Assembly: GCA_947483345.1 (NCBI GenBank)
Contig: CANKNL010000130.1
Location: forward strand, 1 to 8,272
Direction: 5' to 3'
Source of the DNA: Chitinophagaceae bacterium
GTDB lineage: Bacteria > Bacteroidota > Bacteroidia > Chitinophagales > Chitinophagaceae
DNA length: 8,272 bases
This document shows positions 1 to 6,352 of this stretch, piece by piece (position 1 is the stretch's first letter; every line of letters starts with the position of its first letter). Under the pieces are notes generated by a model. The model saw nothing but the letters and a program-made list of their open reading frames with translations, did not search any database and was not told where the DNA came from. A program made the translations under genes and the position numbers.

Positions 1-563
1 ACTAAATAAATCCACAAATCGGCCCATATAAAACCTTTCATTAAGCAAGCTCCGATGGCAACCGCAGGATTAAATGCGCCTCCTGAAAAACCGCCGAAAG
101 TAAATGCACATGCTGTTAACGTAAACCCAATAGCTAAACCATAAAAACTATTCCCATTGGTTCCTTTAGCAGTAGACGAATTTAAAAACACATAAGCCAA
201 TGCAAATGTGCCAAGTAACTCAGCAATCAAGCCCTGACCTACAGATTTCACTGCACTGGTATCGGCACCTTTAACATCAAATATAAATGTAGCGATTGCC
301 CAGGCTGCCAATGCTCCGCCAATTTGAGCTATCCAATAAGTAATGGCGTCTCCCATATTAATTTTACCCCTAACCAACATGGCTAGGGTAACGGCTGGAT
401 TATAATGTGCGCCGGATATATGCCCACCAGCATAGATCATAACCATTAACATACTGCCAATGGCCAATGGCGCCATGGAGCCCGCAGCACCCCCAATAGC
501 GGCAACACCAACGACTAATATCAGGAACAGGGTTCCAATAAATTCGGTCATGTACTTATTCAT
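1..563 (-). CDS. MIP-family channel (aquaporin-like), C-terminal part beyond the window
   Basis: An inner-membrane channel of the major intrinsic protein family, which passes water or small neutral solutes. The frame runs from ATG at 563 to the window edge, giving 187 codons without a stop, so the last helix is missing. Seen: hydrophobic helices through most of the length; the first half-helix motif GAHYNPAVT (Asn55) preceded by GHIS; and the second, GGAFNPAVA (Asn165). In AqpZ the residue after the second NPA is the filter arginine; here it is Val168. By my hand alignment to AqpZ the other filter positions are Ile35, Ala153 and Gly162, so the pore is predicted to be wide and hydrophobic. The substrate is therefore uncertain; water, glycerol or another neutral solute are all possible. 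It appears to be first in its transcript. A weak promoter-like pair lies upstream (TTG at 632-630, TAGTTTAA at 608-601). The family call is firm; the substrate is not. Confidence 0.93.
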   Translation of the reverse strand, partial: MNKYMTEFIGTLFLILVVGVAAIGGAAGSMAPLAIGSMLMVMIYAGGHISGAHYNPAVTLAMLVRGKINMGDAITYWIAQIGGALAAWAIATFIFDVKGADTSAVKSVGQGLIAELLGTFALAYVFLNSSTAKGTNGNSFYGLAIGFTLTACAFTFGGFSGGAFNPAVAIGACLMKGFIWADLWIYL

Positions 564-666
564 AATTATTTAGTTTTGATGTAAAATTTCAATATGCTAA
601 TTAAACTAAAAGGCTTTACTATCTGTTAACAATCTATACACAGCCCATGTATTAGTATACCTATTG

Positions 667-681
667 CAATTTGACAAATTG
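667..681. promoter_or_regulatory. Perfect 7-bp palindrome, possible operator
   Basis: CAATTTG (667-673), one central A, then CAAATTG (675-681) form an exact inverted repeat. It lies about 104 bp upstream of the aquaporin start codon and its centre is about 32 bp (roughly three helical turns) from that of the FNR-like box at 699-714. The size and symmetry suit a dimeric DNA-binding protein. The binder is unknown, and AT-rich spacers do produce such palindromes by chance. Confidence 0.4.
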
Positions 682-698
682 TTCCCGAAAGCATATGG

Positions 699-714
699 TT
701 TGATACAAATCAAA
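699..714. promoter_or_regulatory. FNR/Crp-type box upstream of the aquaporin gene
   Basis: TTTGAT-ACAA-ATCAAA is an exact inverted repeat whose core (700-713) matches the FNR consensus TTGAT-N4-ATCAA at all ten specified positions. Regulators of the Crp/Fnr family recognise such sites and commonly respond to oxygen, nitric oxide or cyclic nucleotides. The site lies about 137 bp upstream of the aquaporin start on the minus strand and about 410 bp before the plus-strand gene, so the aquaporin is the more likely target. The match is seen directly; binding and the identity of the regulator are inference. Confidence 0.5.
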
Positions 715-1084
715 AAAAACCCTCCTCAAATCTCAGGAAAACCCATCTTACAATAATTTTTTCCAACCACATTTACCCCGCGCTTTCATTTTAAGCTACC
801 AAGCAGCCTATTTTCACATTTGCTCATTTGCATACTATTTGCCCTTTTTGTGTGATTTTAAAGGATCTGTTTTTTAGGCCTGCCATAGCTGTATGTGATT
901 GTTAAAAAAAAGGATTTTAATATAAGATTGCCTGTAGAATGGATAAGGATGGACAAATCTATTATGCCCTATTTTTTGAAAATGCTGGGAAGCTAACCGA
1001 TTTTAAAAAGATACTCGTATGACTGGTTAGTTTAACGCGCCGGAATCATATATAACTATTAATTAATAAATAAATTGCAAACTG

Positions 1085-1115
1085 TTGTCTATTTAAAACA
1101 TTTTACCTATTTTTA
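1085..1115 (+). promoter_or_regulatory. Possible Bacteroidota promoter for the mini T9SS gene
   Basis: TTG at 1085-1087, a 20-base spacer, then TATTTTTA at 1108-1115, which matches seven of eight positions of the Bacteroidota -7 element TAnnTTTG. Transcription would begin within a few bases of the TTG start codon at 1122, leaving almost no leader. The final G is missing and the region is AT-rich, so this is tentative. Confidence 0.35.
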
Positions 1116-1121
1116 CCTACG

Positions 1122-1463
1122 TTGAAGATATTTATTTACATATTCATTTTATTTATTGGACTAAACTTTACTTCTTTTGCACAAACAAAAAACCCTGCTC
1201 AGGGTGATCCAATTGCAAAACTGATAAAGCCTTATCCAATTCCTGCTACTACAGCAATCAATTTTGATTTTCTGTATGGCTATGATCAATCTTTTACCCT
1301 GCAGATCTACAATTTTATGGGGAAAAAAGTAATCGAAATCAGCAAAATTCTTCCTCGCATAAATTTATCCTTAGAAGATTTTTACCGTGGCATTTATGTT
1401 TATCAACTCCGAGATAAAGAAGGTAAAATTATAGAGTCAGGTAAATTTCAGGTAGTTAAATAA
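1122..1463 (+). CDS. Secreted mini-protein consisting mainly of a T9SS type A sorting domain
   Basis: Predicted to cross the inner membrane by the Sec route and then engage the type IX secretion system at the outer membrane. Residues 1-20 form a signal peptide (Lys2, a long I/F/L core, cleavage near SFA-Q). Only about 17 residues then precede a typical sorting domain at about 38-113: PYPIPA (usual YPNPA, with Asn replaced by Ile), LQIYNFMGKKV, the block ending RGIYVYQL, and the terminal GKFQVVK. The domain normally sits behind a large passenger; none is present here. The start is TTG at 1122: no ATG lies between the upstream in-frame stop (1071) and the signal peptide, and the next in-frame ATG is at residue 66. 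It faces rlmI with an 11-base gap. It could be a remnant of a longer protein, a decoy or ligand, or a small surface protein; its function is unknown. Confidence 0.82.
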   Translation: MKIFIYIFILFIGLNFTSFAQTKNPAQGDPIAKLIKPYPIPATTAINFDFLYGYDQSFTLQIYNFMGKKVIEISKILPRINLSLEDFYRGIYVYQLRDKEGKIIESGKFQVVK

Positions 1464-1474
1464 CCAATCCTTTT

Positions 1475-2656
1475 TTACATTACCTGCACAATCAAAAATT
1501 TAAGATAGTGTGTATTTTCTTGTCCCCGTATAACCGGATGATCGGCAGATTGCGAATTGAAAACAACTTGCCGTATTTTTCTTTTTGCATCGGTGGCAGC
1601 CATTTGAATAATATCCAAAAACAATTCGGGTTGTACCAGATTGGTACAACTTGATGTAACCAAAAACCCACCAGGTTTTACTAATTTCATCCCGCGTAAG
1701 TTAATCTCTTTATAGCCTGCAATGGCCTTATCAATAGTAGCCCTGCTCTTAGTAAACGATGGCGGGTCAAGCATTACAACATCCCATTGCCGGCCTTCTT
1801 TTGACCATATTTTTAAAACATCAAAAGCATTTACACATTCGAATTTACAAACGGTTTCCAATCCATTTAACACGGCATTCTTATTACTCATATCAATGGC
1901 ATTCTGCGAAATATCCAGTCCTAAAACTGATTTGGCACCATAATGAGCGGCACTAATTTCGAAAGAACCCGTATAGCAAAATACACCCAATACATCTGCG
2001 CCTTTACAGATGTGCTCAATAGCCCTGCGGTTATCCTGCTGATCTAAAAAAAAACCTGTTTTTTGGCCATTGGCAATATCAACATGAAATTGCATACCGT
2101 TCTCATTGATGATGATATTGGTGTCAAATTCAGCCGATAAAAATCCCTTGTGCTGCTCCATGCCTTCCAGTTCTCTTACCGGCACATCATTACGTTCATA
2201 AATTCCTTTGGGTTCAAATATTTTTTCAATGGCTTTTACAATGGCAGGCTTCCACACATCAATACCCAATGCCAGGGTTTGTATAACAAAATAATCGTTG
2301 AATTTATCAATAATCAATTGAGGTATGCCATCTGCCTCACCAAAAATAAGCCGGCAGTTTTCGGTATAACCAATCTTTTGGCGATAATGCCAAGCCTGCT
2401 GTATGTGGTTAACAAAAAACTGATCGTCAATTCTTTCTGTCTTATCACGGGTTAGTAAACGAACTATGATCTGAGATTGCGGGTTAATATACCCGGTGCC
2501 AATGAATTTCTTATCAAAAGTAAATACCTCCACCACTTCTCCGGCTTTTGCGGCTGCATCCAAGGCCTTTCCGGTATTTACCTCGTTTTTAAATATCCAG
2601 GGATGCCCCGATTCTACTCTGCGGCTTATATTTTTATTTAAAAAAATGCTTTTCAT
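1475..2656 (-). CDS. rlmI: RlmI-type class I SAM-dependent 23S rRNA (cytosine-5) methyltransferase
   Basis: Probably methylates a cytosine of 23S rRNA (m5C1962 in E. coli) using S-adenosylmethionine. The 393-residue length matches RlmI/YccW. An N-terminal PUA-like RNA-binding domain (about 1-75, with the typical RRVESGHPWIF at 12-22) is followed by a central domain and a Rossmann methyltransferase fold from about 185. Seen there: GQKTGFFLDQQDNR (197-210), motif I VLGVFCYTGSF (222-232), the acidic strand end GLD (246-248), motif IV DPPSF (297-301), and SSC with Cys337, the probable catalytic cysteine. The ATG at 2656 gives the expected N-terminus and lies four bases after a TACCTTTG element, so the mRNA may be leaderless. 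It is divergent from grpE and convergent with the mini T9SS gene. The family assignment is strong; the exact base modified is inferred. Confidence 0.92.
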   Translation of the reverse strand: MKSIFLNKNISRRVESGHPWIFKNEVNTGKALDAAAKAGEVVEVFTFDKKFIGTGYINPQSQIIVRLLTRDKTERIDDQFFVNHIQQAWHYRQKIGYTENCRLIFGEADGIPQLIIDKFNDYFVIQTLALGIDVWKPAIVKAIEKIFEPKGIYERNDVPVRELEGMEQHKGFLSAEFDTNIIINENGMQFHVDIANGQKTGFFLDQQDNRRAIEHICKGADVLGVFCYTGSFEISAAHYGAKSVLGLDISQNAIDMSNKNAVLNGLETVCKFECVNAFDVLKIWSKEGRQWDVVMLDPPSFTKSRATIDKAIAGYKEINLRGMKLVKPGGFLVTSSCTNLVQPELFLDIIQMAATDAKRKIRQVVFNSQSADHPVIRGQENTHYLKFLIVQVM

Positions 2657-2660
2657 GGCG

Positions 2661-2668
2661 CAAAGGTA
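2661..2668 (-). promoter_or_regulatory. -7 element (TACCTTTG) for rlmI
   Basis: An exact TAnnTTTG match on the minus strand, ending four bases before the rlmI ATG. No good TTG stands at the usual -33 distance, so the promoter may be weak or need an activator. If used, transcription would start at or next to the ATG. Confidence 0.5.
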
Positions 2669-2717
2669 ACATCCGTGTCATACATCATGCGGAAATGAAC
2701 CTTTTATTTGCAAAAAA

Positions 2718-2750
2718 TTGCCAATTTGACTGCTAATAAAGCCTTGGCAA
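2718..2750. promoter_or_regulatory. Inverted repeat overlapping the grpE -33 region
   Basis: TTGCCAA (2718-2724) and TTGGCAA (2744-2750) are exact reverse complements separated by 19 bases. The second arm contains the TTG that forms the -33 element of the grpE promoter, so a protein bound here could control grpE-dnaJ. It is not the CIRCE heat-shock operator. Function is inferred from position only. Confidence 0.4.
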
Positions 2751-2773
2751 AATGTTTGACTGTTGTACCTTTG
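2744..2773 (+). promoter_or_regulatory. Bacteroidota promoter of grpE-dnaJ
   Basis: TTG (2744-2746), a 19-base spacer and a perfect TACCTTTG (2766-2773) match the phylum's primary sigma-factor consensus. Transcription should start near 2777, leaving a leader of about 20 bases before the grpE ATG at 2797. Confidence 0.75.
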
Positions 2774-2796
2774 CAACCAATTTTTAAAAACAGCTC

Positions 2797-3345
2797 ATGA
2801 AAGAAAAAGTGACTTTTACACAGGAAAACGAAGACCTGAATATTAATGCAGATGCCGATGTACCCGGAAACACGTATTTAAGTAATCCTGAGGGTGAGGA
2901 GCTGGTACAAAAACTTCAGGCTGAATTAGAAGAACAAAAAGATAAATATCTGCGTCTGTTTGCCGAATTTGATAATTTTAAACGCCGCAATGCCAAAGAA
3001 AAAATTGAATTAATTCAAACAGCAGGTAAAGATGTCATTATTTCTTTATTAGAAGTAATGGACGATTGTGACCGGGCTGAAAAACAATTACTTGAAAATG
3101 CTGATATTACGGCACAAAAAGAAGGTGTTCAATTGGTATTTAATAAATTAAGAACCACATTACAGGCAAGAGGCTTATTAGCAATGGAAAGTATAAACAC
3201 TGACTTTGATGTTGAAAAACATGAAGCCATTACTGAAATAGAAGTGGCCGGGAAACTGAAAGGCAAAGTGGTTGATGAGGTTGAAAAAGGTTATTACTTA
3301 AATCAAAAGATCATTCGCTTTGCAAAAGTAGTTGTTGGCAAATAA
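2797..3345 (+). CDS. grpE: GrpE, nucleotide exchange factor of DnaK
   Basis: Cytoplasmic co-chaperone that releases ADP from DnaK and so drives the folding cycle; works as a dimer. The 182 residues are the usual length. A variable acidic N-terminus (about 1-33) is followed by the long coiled-coil helix with KYLRLFAEFDNFKRR (50-64), the short helices around EVMDDCDRAEKQL (86-98), and the C-terminal beta domain with the family signature EKGYYLNQKIIRFAKVVV (163-180). The ATG at 2797 follows a strong promoter by 23 bases, with no clear Shine-Dalgarno, as is common in Bacteroidota. dnaJ follows after a 71-base gap. dnaK is not adjacent within the window. Confidence 0.97.
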   Translation: MKEKVTFTQENEDLNINADADVPGNTYLSNPEGEELVQKLQAELEEQKDKYLRLFAEFDNFKRRNAKEKIELIQTAGKDVIISLLEVMDDCDRAEKQLLENADITAQKEGVQLVFNKLRTTLQARGLLAMESINTDFDVEKHEAITEIEVAGKLKGKVVDEVEKGYYLNQKIIRFAKVVVGK

Positions 3346-3378
3346 TTAAATTTAAGCTGCAACTAATTTTAAAATAAT

Positions 3379-3398
3379 ACGACTTAAAAGTCGTTTTT
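3379..3398 (+). terminator. Terminator-like hairpin between grpE and dnaJ
   Basis: ACGACTT (3379-3385), a two-base AA centre, and AAGTCGT (3388-3394) form a perfect 7-bp inverted repeat (about six pairs with a four-base loop in practice), directly followed by TTTT (3395-3398). This has the form of a small intrinsic terminator or attenuator on the plus strand. I see no good separate promoter for dnaJ after it, so it probably lets some transcripts through, or marks an mRNA processing point. Confidence 0.55.
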
Positions 3399-3416
3399 AA
3401 ATACCAAGAACTAAAC

Positions 3417-4586
3417 ATGTCGAAAAAAGATTTTTACGAAATATTGGGCGTCACTAAATCATCATCCCAGGATGAAATAAAAAAAGCATACCGTAAGGTT
3501 GCCATGCAATATCATCCTGATAGAAATCCCGGCGATAAACCTGCAGAAGAGAAATTTAAAGAAGCCGCTGAAGCGTATGAAATTTTAAGCGACTCGGATA
3601 AACGTGCGCAATACGACAGGTTTGGACATCAGGCAACCGGTGCAGGCAGAAGTGGTGGCTACAGTGGCAGTGGCGGGATGAATATGGATGATATTTTTAG
3701 TCAGTTTGGTGATATTTTTGGTGATGATAGTCCGTTTGGCGGTTTTTTTGGAGGCGGTAATAGCAGACGCAGTTCAGGAGGAAGAAGTCGTGGCACACGC
3801 GGCAGTAACCTGCGTGTAAAAATAAAACTTAATTATGAAGAGATTTCGAAGGGTGCACAAAAGACAATTAAAGTAAAAAAATATGTGCATTGCAATACCT
3901 GCAATGGCAATGGCGCTAAAGATAAAAACAGTGTTCAAAATTGCGGCACTTGTGGCGGAAGCGGGCAGGTTCGCAGGGTGCAAAATACCTTTTTAGGCCA
4001 AATGCAAACAGTAACCACTTGCCCAACCTGTAATGGCGAAGGTAGTACGGTTACGCATAAATGCACTGCCTGCAAAGGCGATGGCAGGATCTATGGCGAA
4101 GAAACAGTAACCATTGATATCCCCGCAGGTGTTCAGGAAGGCATGCAATTAAGTTTGAGTAGCAAGGGTAATGCAGGAGAACGAGGAGGAGCAGCAGGTG
4201 ATTTAATTGTTTTGATAGAAGAAGAATCGCATCCTCAGTTACACAGGGATGGTTTGAATGTAGCCTTTGATCTGCATATTTCTATACCCGATGCTGTATT
4301 TGGAACACAGATAGAAGTACCAACCATTGATGGCAGGGCAAAAATTAAAATACCCCCCGGCACACAAAGCGGCAAAATTTTCAGACTCAAGGGTAAAGGG
4401 TTCCCCAATGTAAACAGTTATGAAAAAGGTGATCAGCTTATACAGGTAAATGTATGGACGCCCCAACATGTATCATCACCCGAAAAAGAAATGCTTGAGA
4501 AATTACAACAGTCAGAAAATTTTCAACCCAAACCGGAAAAGAGTGACAAATCGTTTTTTGATAAAGTGCGGGAAATGTTTTCTTAG
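3417..4586 (+). CDS. dnaJ: DnaJ (Hsp40), co-chaperone of DnaK
   Basis: Delivers unfolded substrates to DnaK and stimulates its ATPase. A complete type I DnaJ of 389 residues. Domains in order: J domain (about 4-70) with the essential HPD triad at 33-35; a Gly/Phe-rich linker (about 75-120, including FGDIFGDD and FGGFFGGG); a zinc-binding region with four CxxCxGxG repeats starting at Cys159, Cys176, Cys202 and Cys216, all eight cysteines present; then the two C-terminal substrate-binding beta domains (about 230-350) and a tail. The ATG at 3417 gives the standard MSKKDFYEILGV start. It follows grpE and a terminator-like hairpin. Its stop codon (TAG, 4584-4586) overlaps the stop of the convergent VWA gene. 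No key residue is missing. Confidence 0.98.
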   Translation: MSKKDFYEILGVTKSSSQDEIKKAYRKVAMQYHPDRNPGDKPAEEKFKEAAEAYEILSDSDKRAQYDRFGHQATGAGRSGGYSGSGGMNMDDIFSQFGDIFGDDSPFGGFFGGGNSRRSSGGRSRGTRGSNLRVKIKLNYEEISKGAQKTIKVKKYVHCNTCNGNGAKDKNSVQNCGTCGGSGQVRRVQNTFLGQMQTVTTCPTCNGEGSTVTHKCTACKGDGRIYGEETVTIDIPAGVQEGMQLSLSSKGNAGERGGAAGDLIVLIEEESHPQLHRDGLNVAFDLHISIPDAVFGTQIEVPTIDGRAKIKIPPGTQSGKIFRLKGKGFPNVNSYEKGDQLIQVNVWTPQHVSSPEKEMLEKLQQSENFQPKPEKSDKSFFDKVREMFS

Positions 4587-6352
4587 TCTTTTTTAATTTT
4601 TTTTCGCTTTTTAGTATTGTTATAAATCTGCTCTGCATTCTCAATCAACTGTAAAAATTCTGTTTGCAGGTAGCTCGACGGATCGTATGAATCGTATGCT
4701 ATCTTTTCTATATCGTGCCACTCAACAGGCTTCATGTACTTTGATTGTTTTATTTTTAAACCAAACAGGGTTACCGCAGTGGCAAACTGTAAATCCTTAT
4801 CGATATTTTTGAACTCGCTGAAATTGACCGGACAGGAATTGGTCATCACAAAATGCACGGTATCCGAACACAGGCTGTATCGCATATCAATAGCAGCCAG
4901 TTTATCAGTTGAAAAAGTTGTTGATTTAAAATTGTTATCCGATGCCGGTACGATTTCAAAAATAGCCAGCACACTATTGCCACTCCCTATTTCACCTCCT
5001 TCCAAGTCAATTGTACTGTCTGCTACCGCATCTCTTCTATTATCAAATCCAATCAACCTGTATGATTTAACCTGATCCGGATTAAATTTAATATTCATAA
5101 ACACATCATCCGCCACGGCGTAAAATGTTTGCGTTAATTCTTTCATTAAAATTTTTTCTGCTTCATTTATACCATCTAAATACGCATAATTACCATTACC
5201 ATTTTTTGCCAGGGTTGCCAGTTTAGAATCTTTAAGATTACCCCTGCCAACCCCTAAACAAGTAAGGTAAATCCCCCCCTGCCTTTCCTTGGTAATTAAA
5301 TCATCCATGGCTTTTTCAGATGTAAGCCCCCTGTTAAAATCGCCATCAGTAGCCAGAATAACCCGGTTATTGCTGCCCTCTTTAAAGGTACTTCTGGCCA
5401 GGGCATAGGCCGTCATTATTGCGGCTTCACCATTGGTATCGCCATTGGCGGTTAATTCTTCTATAGATCGTATTATTTTTTCTTTTTCGGCTCCACCAGT
5501 TGGTTTCAGCCATACCCCAACTGTTCCGCCATAAGCCACAATGGATACGGTATCTATAGAACGAAGGTTTCTTACAAACATTTGAAAAGCCGCTTTCAGT
5601 AAGGGCAGGCTGTTGGGCTTATCCATACTTCCGGAAGCATCAATTAAAAAAACAAAATTACCCGGAGGTATCATGTTCAGATTCAATTTTTTGGCATTGA
5701 TATTTAAAAAAAGTAATTGTTTCTCCATATCCCAGGGACAGGATGCGAGTTGTGATTCAAACCGAAAAAGTGCCTCATTTTCAGGCTCTCGATAATGCAG
5801 GTTAAAATAATTGACCATTTCTTCAGTTCTAACAGCATCCGGAGGAACAACACTTTTTGAATTGATAAAGCGTCGGACATTGCTATACGAGGCTTTATTA
5901 ACATTTAACGAGAACCCGGTATTTGGGAATTTGTCGGCGTTTACAAATTCATTTTCGATAAGCTGAAAATAGGTCTCTTCATCAATGTACCATCGTTTAC
6001 GGGAGGTTTGATCTAAGTTTTTGGTAACGGAAATAAGTCTGGGCTTATTACTGTTTACATTTGAAGGCAGAATTTTTAAATTAATATTCTGCCATTCATC
6101 GCATTTCACTTTCATCATTTTAGCTTCATAGCCATCAATACTTATAGATATAGTATCAAATAAAGCATTGGTGGTAATTCCAAAGCCTCCAAAATGATCG
6201 GTAAAATAAAAATGCTTATTTGACTGTAGGAGAATTTTTACAGTTTGCAGAGGTTGATTTTTTTCATCTTTTATTTCGCCACGCAGATAATATTGGGCAT
6301 TTGTTGTAAATGCCTGTAAAATAAATAATAGATGAAAAAGATGTTTTTTCAA
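4583..6352 (-). CDS. YfbK-family von Willebrand factor A protein with N-terminal carboxypeptidase-regulatory-like domain
   Basis: A predicted periplasmic or envelope-bound protein; the molecular role of YfbK-like proteins is unknown. From the TTG at 6352 it has 589 residues: a signal peptide (MKKHLFHLL..., cleavage near TTNAQ), a beta-sandwich resembling the carboxypeptidase regulatory domain (about 20-95; GEIKDEKNQPL, TDHFGGFGI, DGYEA), the YfbK N-terminal region (about 120-225; FSLNVNKASYSNVRRF, VRTEEMVNYF), a VWA domain (about 230-410) with metal-site residues DASGS (238-242), GDTNG and ATDGDFN, and the YfbK C-terminal domain ending YDPSSYLQTEFLQLIE plus a lysine-rich tail. The frame can extend to TTG 6376, adding eight residues; no ATG is available upstream of the domains. 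I prefer 6352 because it puts two lysines right after the start. It follows hpt and is convergent with dnaJ. Confidence 0.88.
   Translation of the reverse strand: MKKHLFHLLFILQAFTTNAQYYLRGEIKDEKNQPLQTVKILLQSNKHFYFTDHFGGFGITTNALFDTISISIDGYEAKMMKVKCDEWQNINLKILPSNVNSNKPRLISVTKNLDQTSRKRWYIDEETYFQLIENEFVNADKFPNTGFSLNVNKASYSNVRRFINSKSVVPPDAVRTEEMVNYFNLHYREPENEALFRFESQLASCPWDMEKQLLFLNINAKKLNLNMIPPGNFVFLIDASGSMDKPNSLPLLKAAFQMFVRNLRSIDTVSIVAYGGTVGVWLKPTGGAEKEKIIRSIEELTANGDTNGEAAIMTAYALARSTFKEGSNNRVILATDGDFNRGLTSEKAMDDLITKERQGGIYLTCLGVGRGNLKDSKLATLAKNGNGNYAYLDGINEAEKILMKELTQTFYAVADDVFMNIKFNPDQVKSYRLIGFDNRRDAVADSTIDLEGGEIGSGNSVLAIFEIVPASDNNFKSTTFSTDKLAAIDMRYSLCSDTVHFVMTNSCPVNFSEFKNIDKDLQFATAVTLFGLKIKQSKYMKPVEWHDIEKIAYDSYDPSSYLQTEFLQLIENAEQIYNNTKKRKKIKKD

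Larger units (their letters stand above)
564..1121. other. Long spacer without a convincing gene
   Basis: This stretch of about 560 bp separates the divergent aquaporin (minus) and mini T9SS protein (plus). It holds two dyad-symmetric sites near the aquaporin side (667-681 and 699-714). The middle (about 715-1020) has only short open frames, the longest ATG-started one I examined being 27 codons at 939-1022. The last 80 bases are strongly AT-rich and end in a possible promoter for the gene at 1122. I found no tRNA or riboswitch signature. The middle could hold a small RNA or decayed coding sequence, but nothing in the sequence proves either. Confidence 0.6.

Noticed and set aside
670..702. 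Plus-strand promoter-like pair TTTG (670-673) and TA-N3-TTTG (694-702)
   Set aside because: The -7 element has one base too many and no gene lies within 400 bp downstream; the TTTG elements are already part of the two palindromes.
939..1022. A 27-codon ATG-started open frame (MDKDGQIYY...)
   Set aside because: No recognisable motif, no promoter or ribosome site, and another overlapping frame is equally open; length is within chance for the region.
1449..1486. CAGGTA (1449-1454) and TACCTG (1481-1486) as a bidirectional terminator between the convergent mini T9SS gene and rlmI
   Set aside because: Only six pairs with a 26-base loop and both arms inside or at the ends of coding regions; too weak to call.
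1722..2455. Open frames on the plus strand across rlmI
   Set aside because: They lie antisense to a clearly recognised methyltransferase and show no family motif or start signal.
2657..2796. CIRCE-type heat-shock operator before grpE
   Set aside because: No TTAGCACTC-N9-GAGTGCTAA or near match; only the unrelated TTGCCAA/TTGGCAA repeat is present.
3774..4644. Minus-strand open frames across dnaJ
   Set aside because: Shadows of the dnaJ coding sequence; their composition reflects its Gly- and Cys-rich codons.
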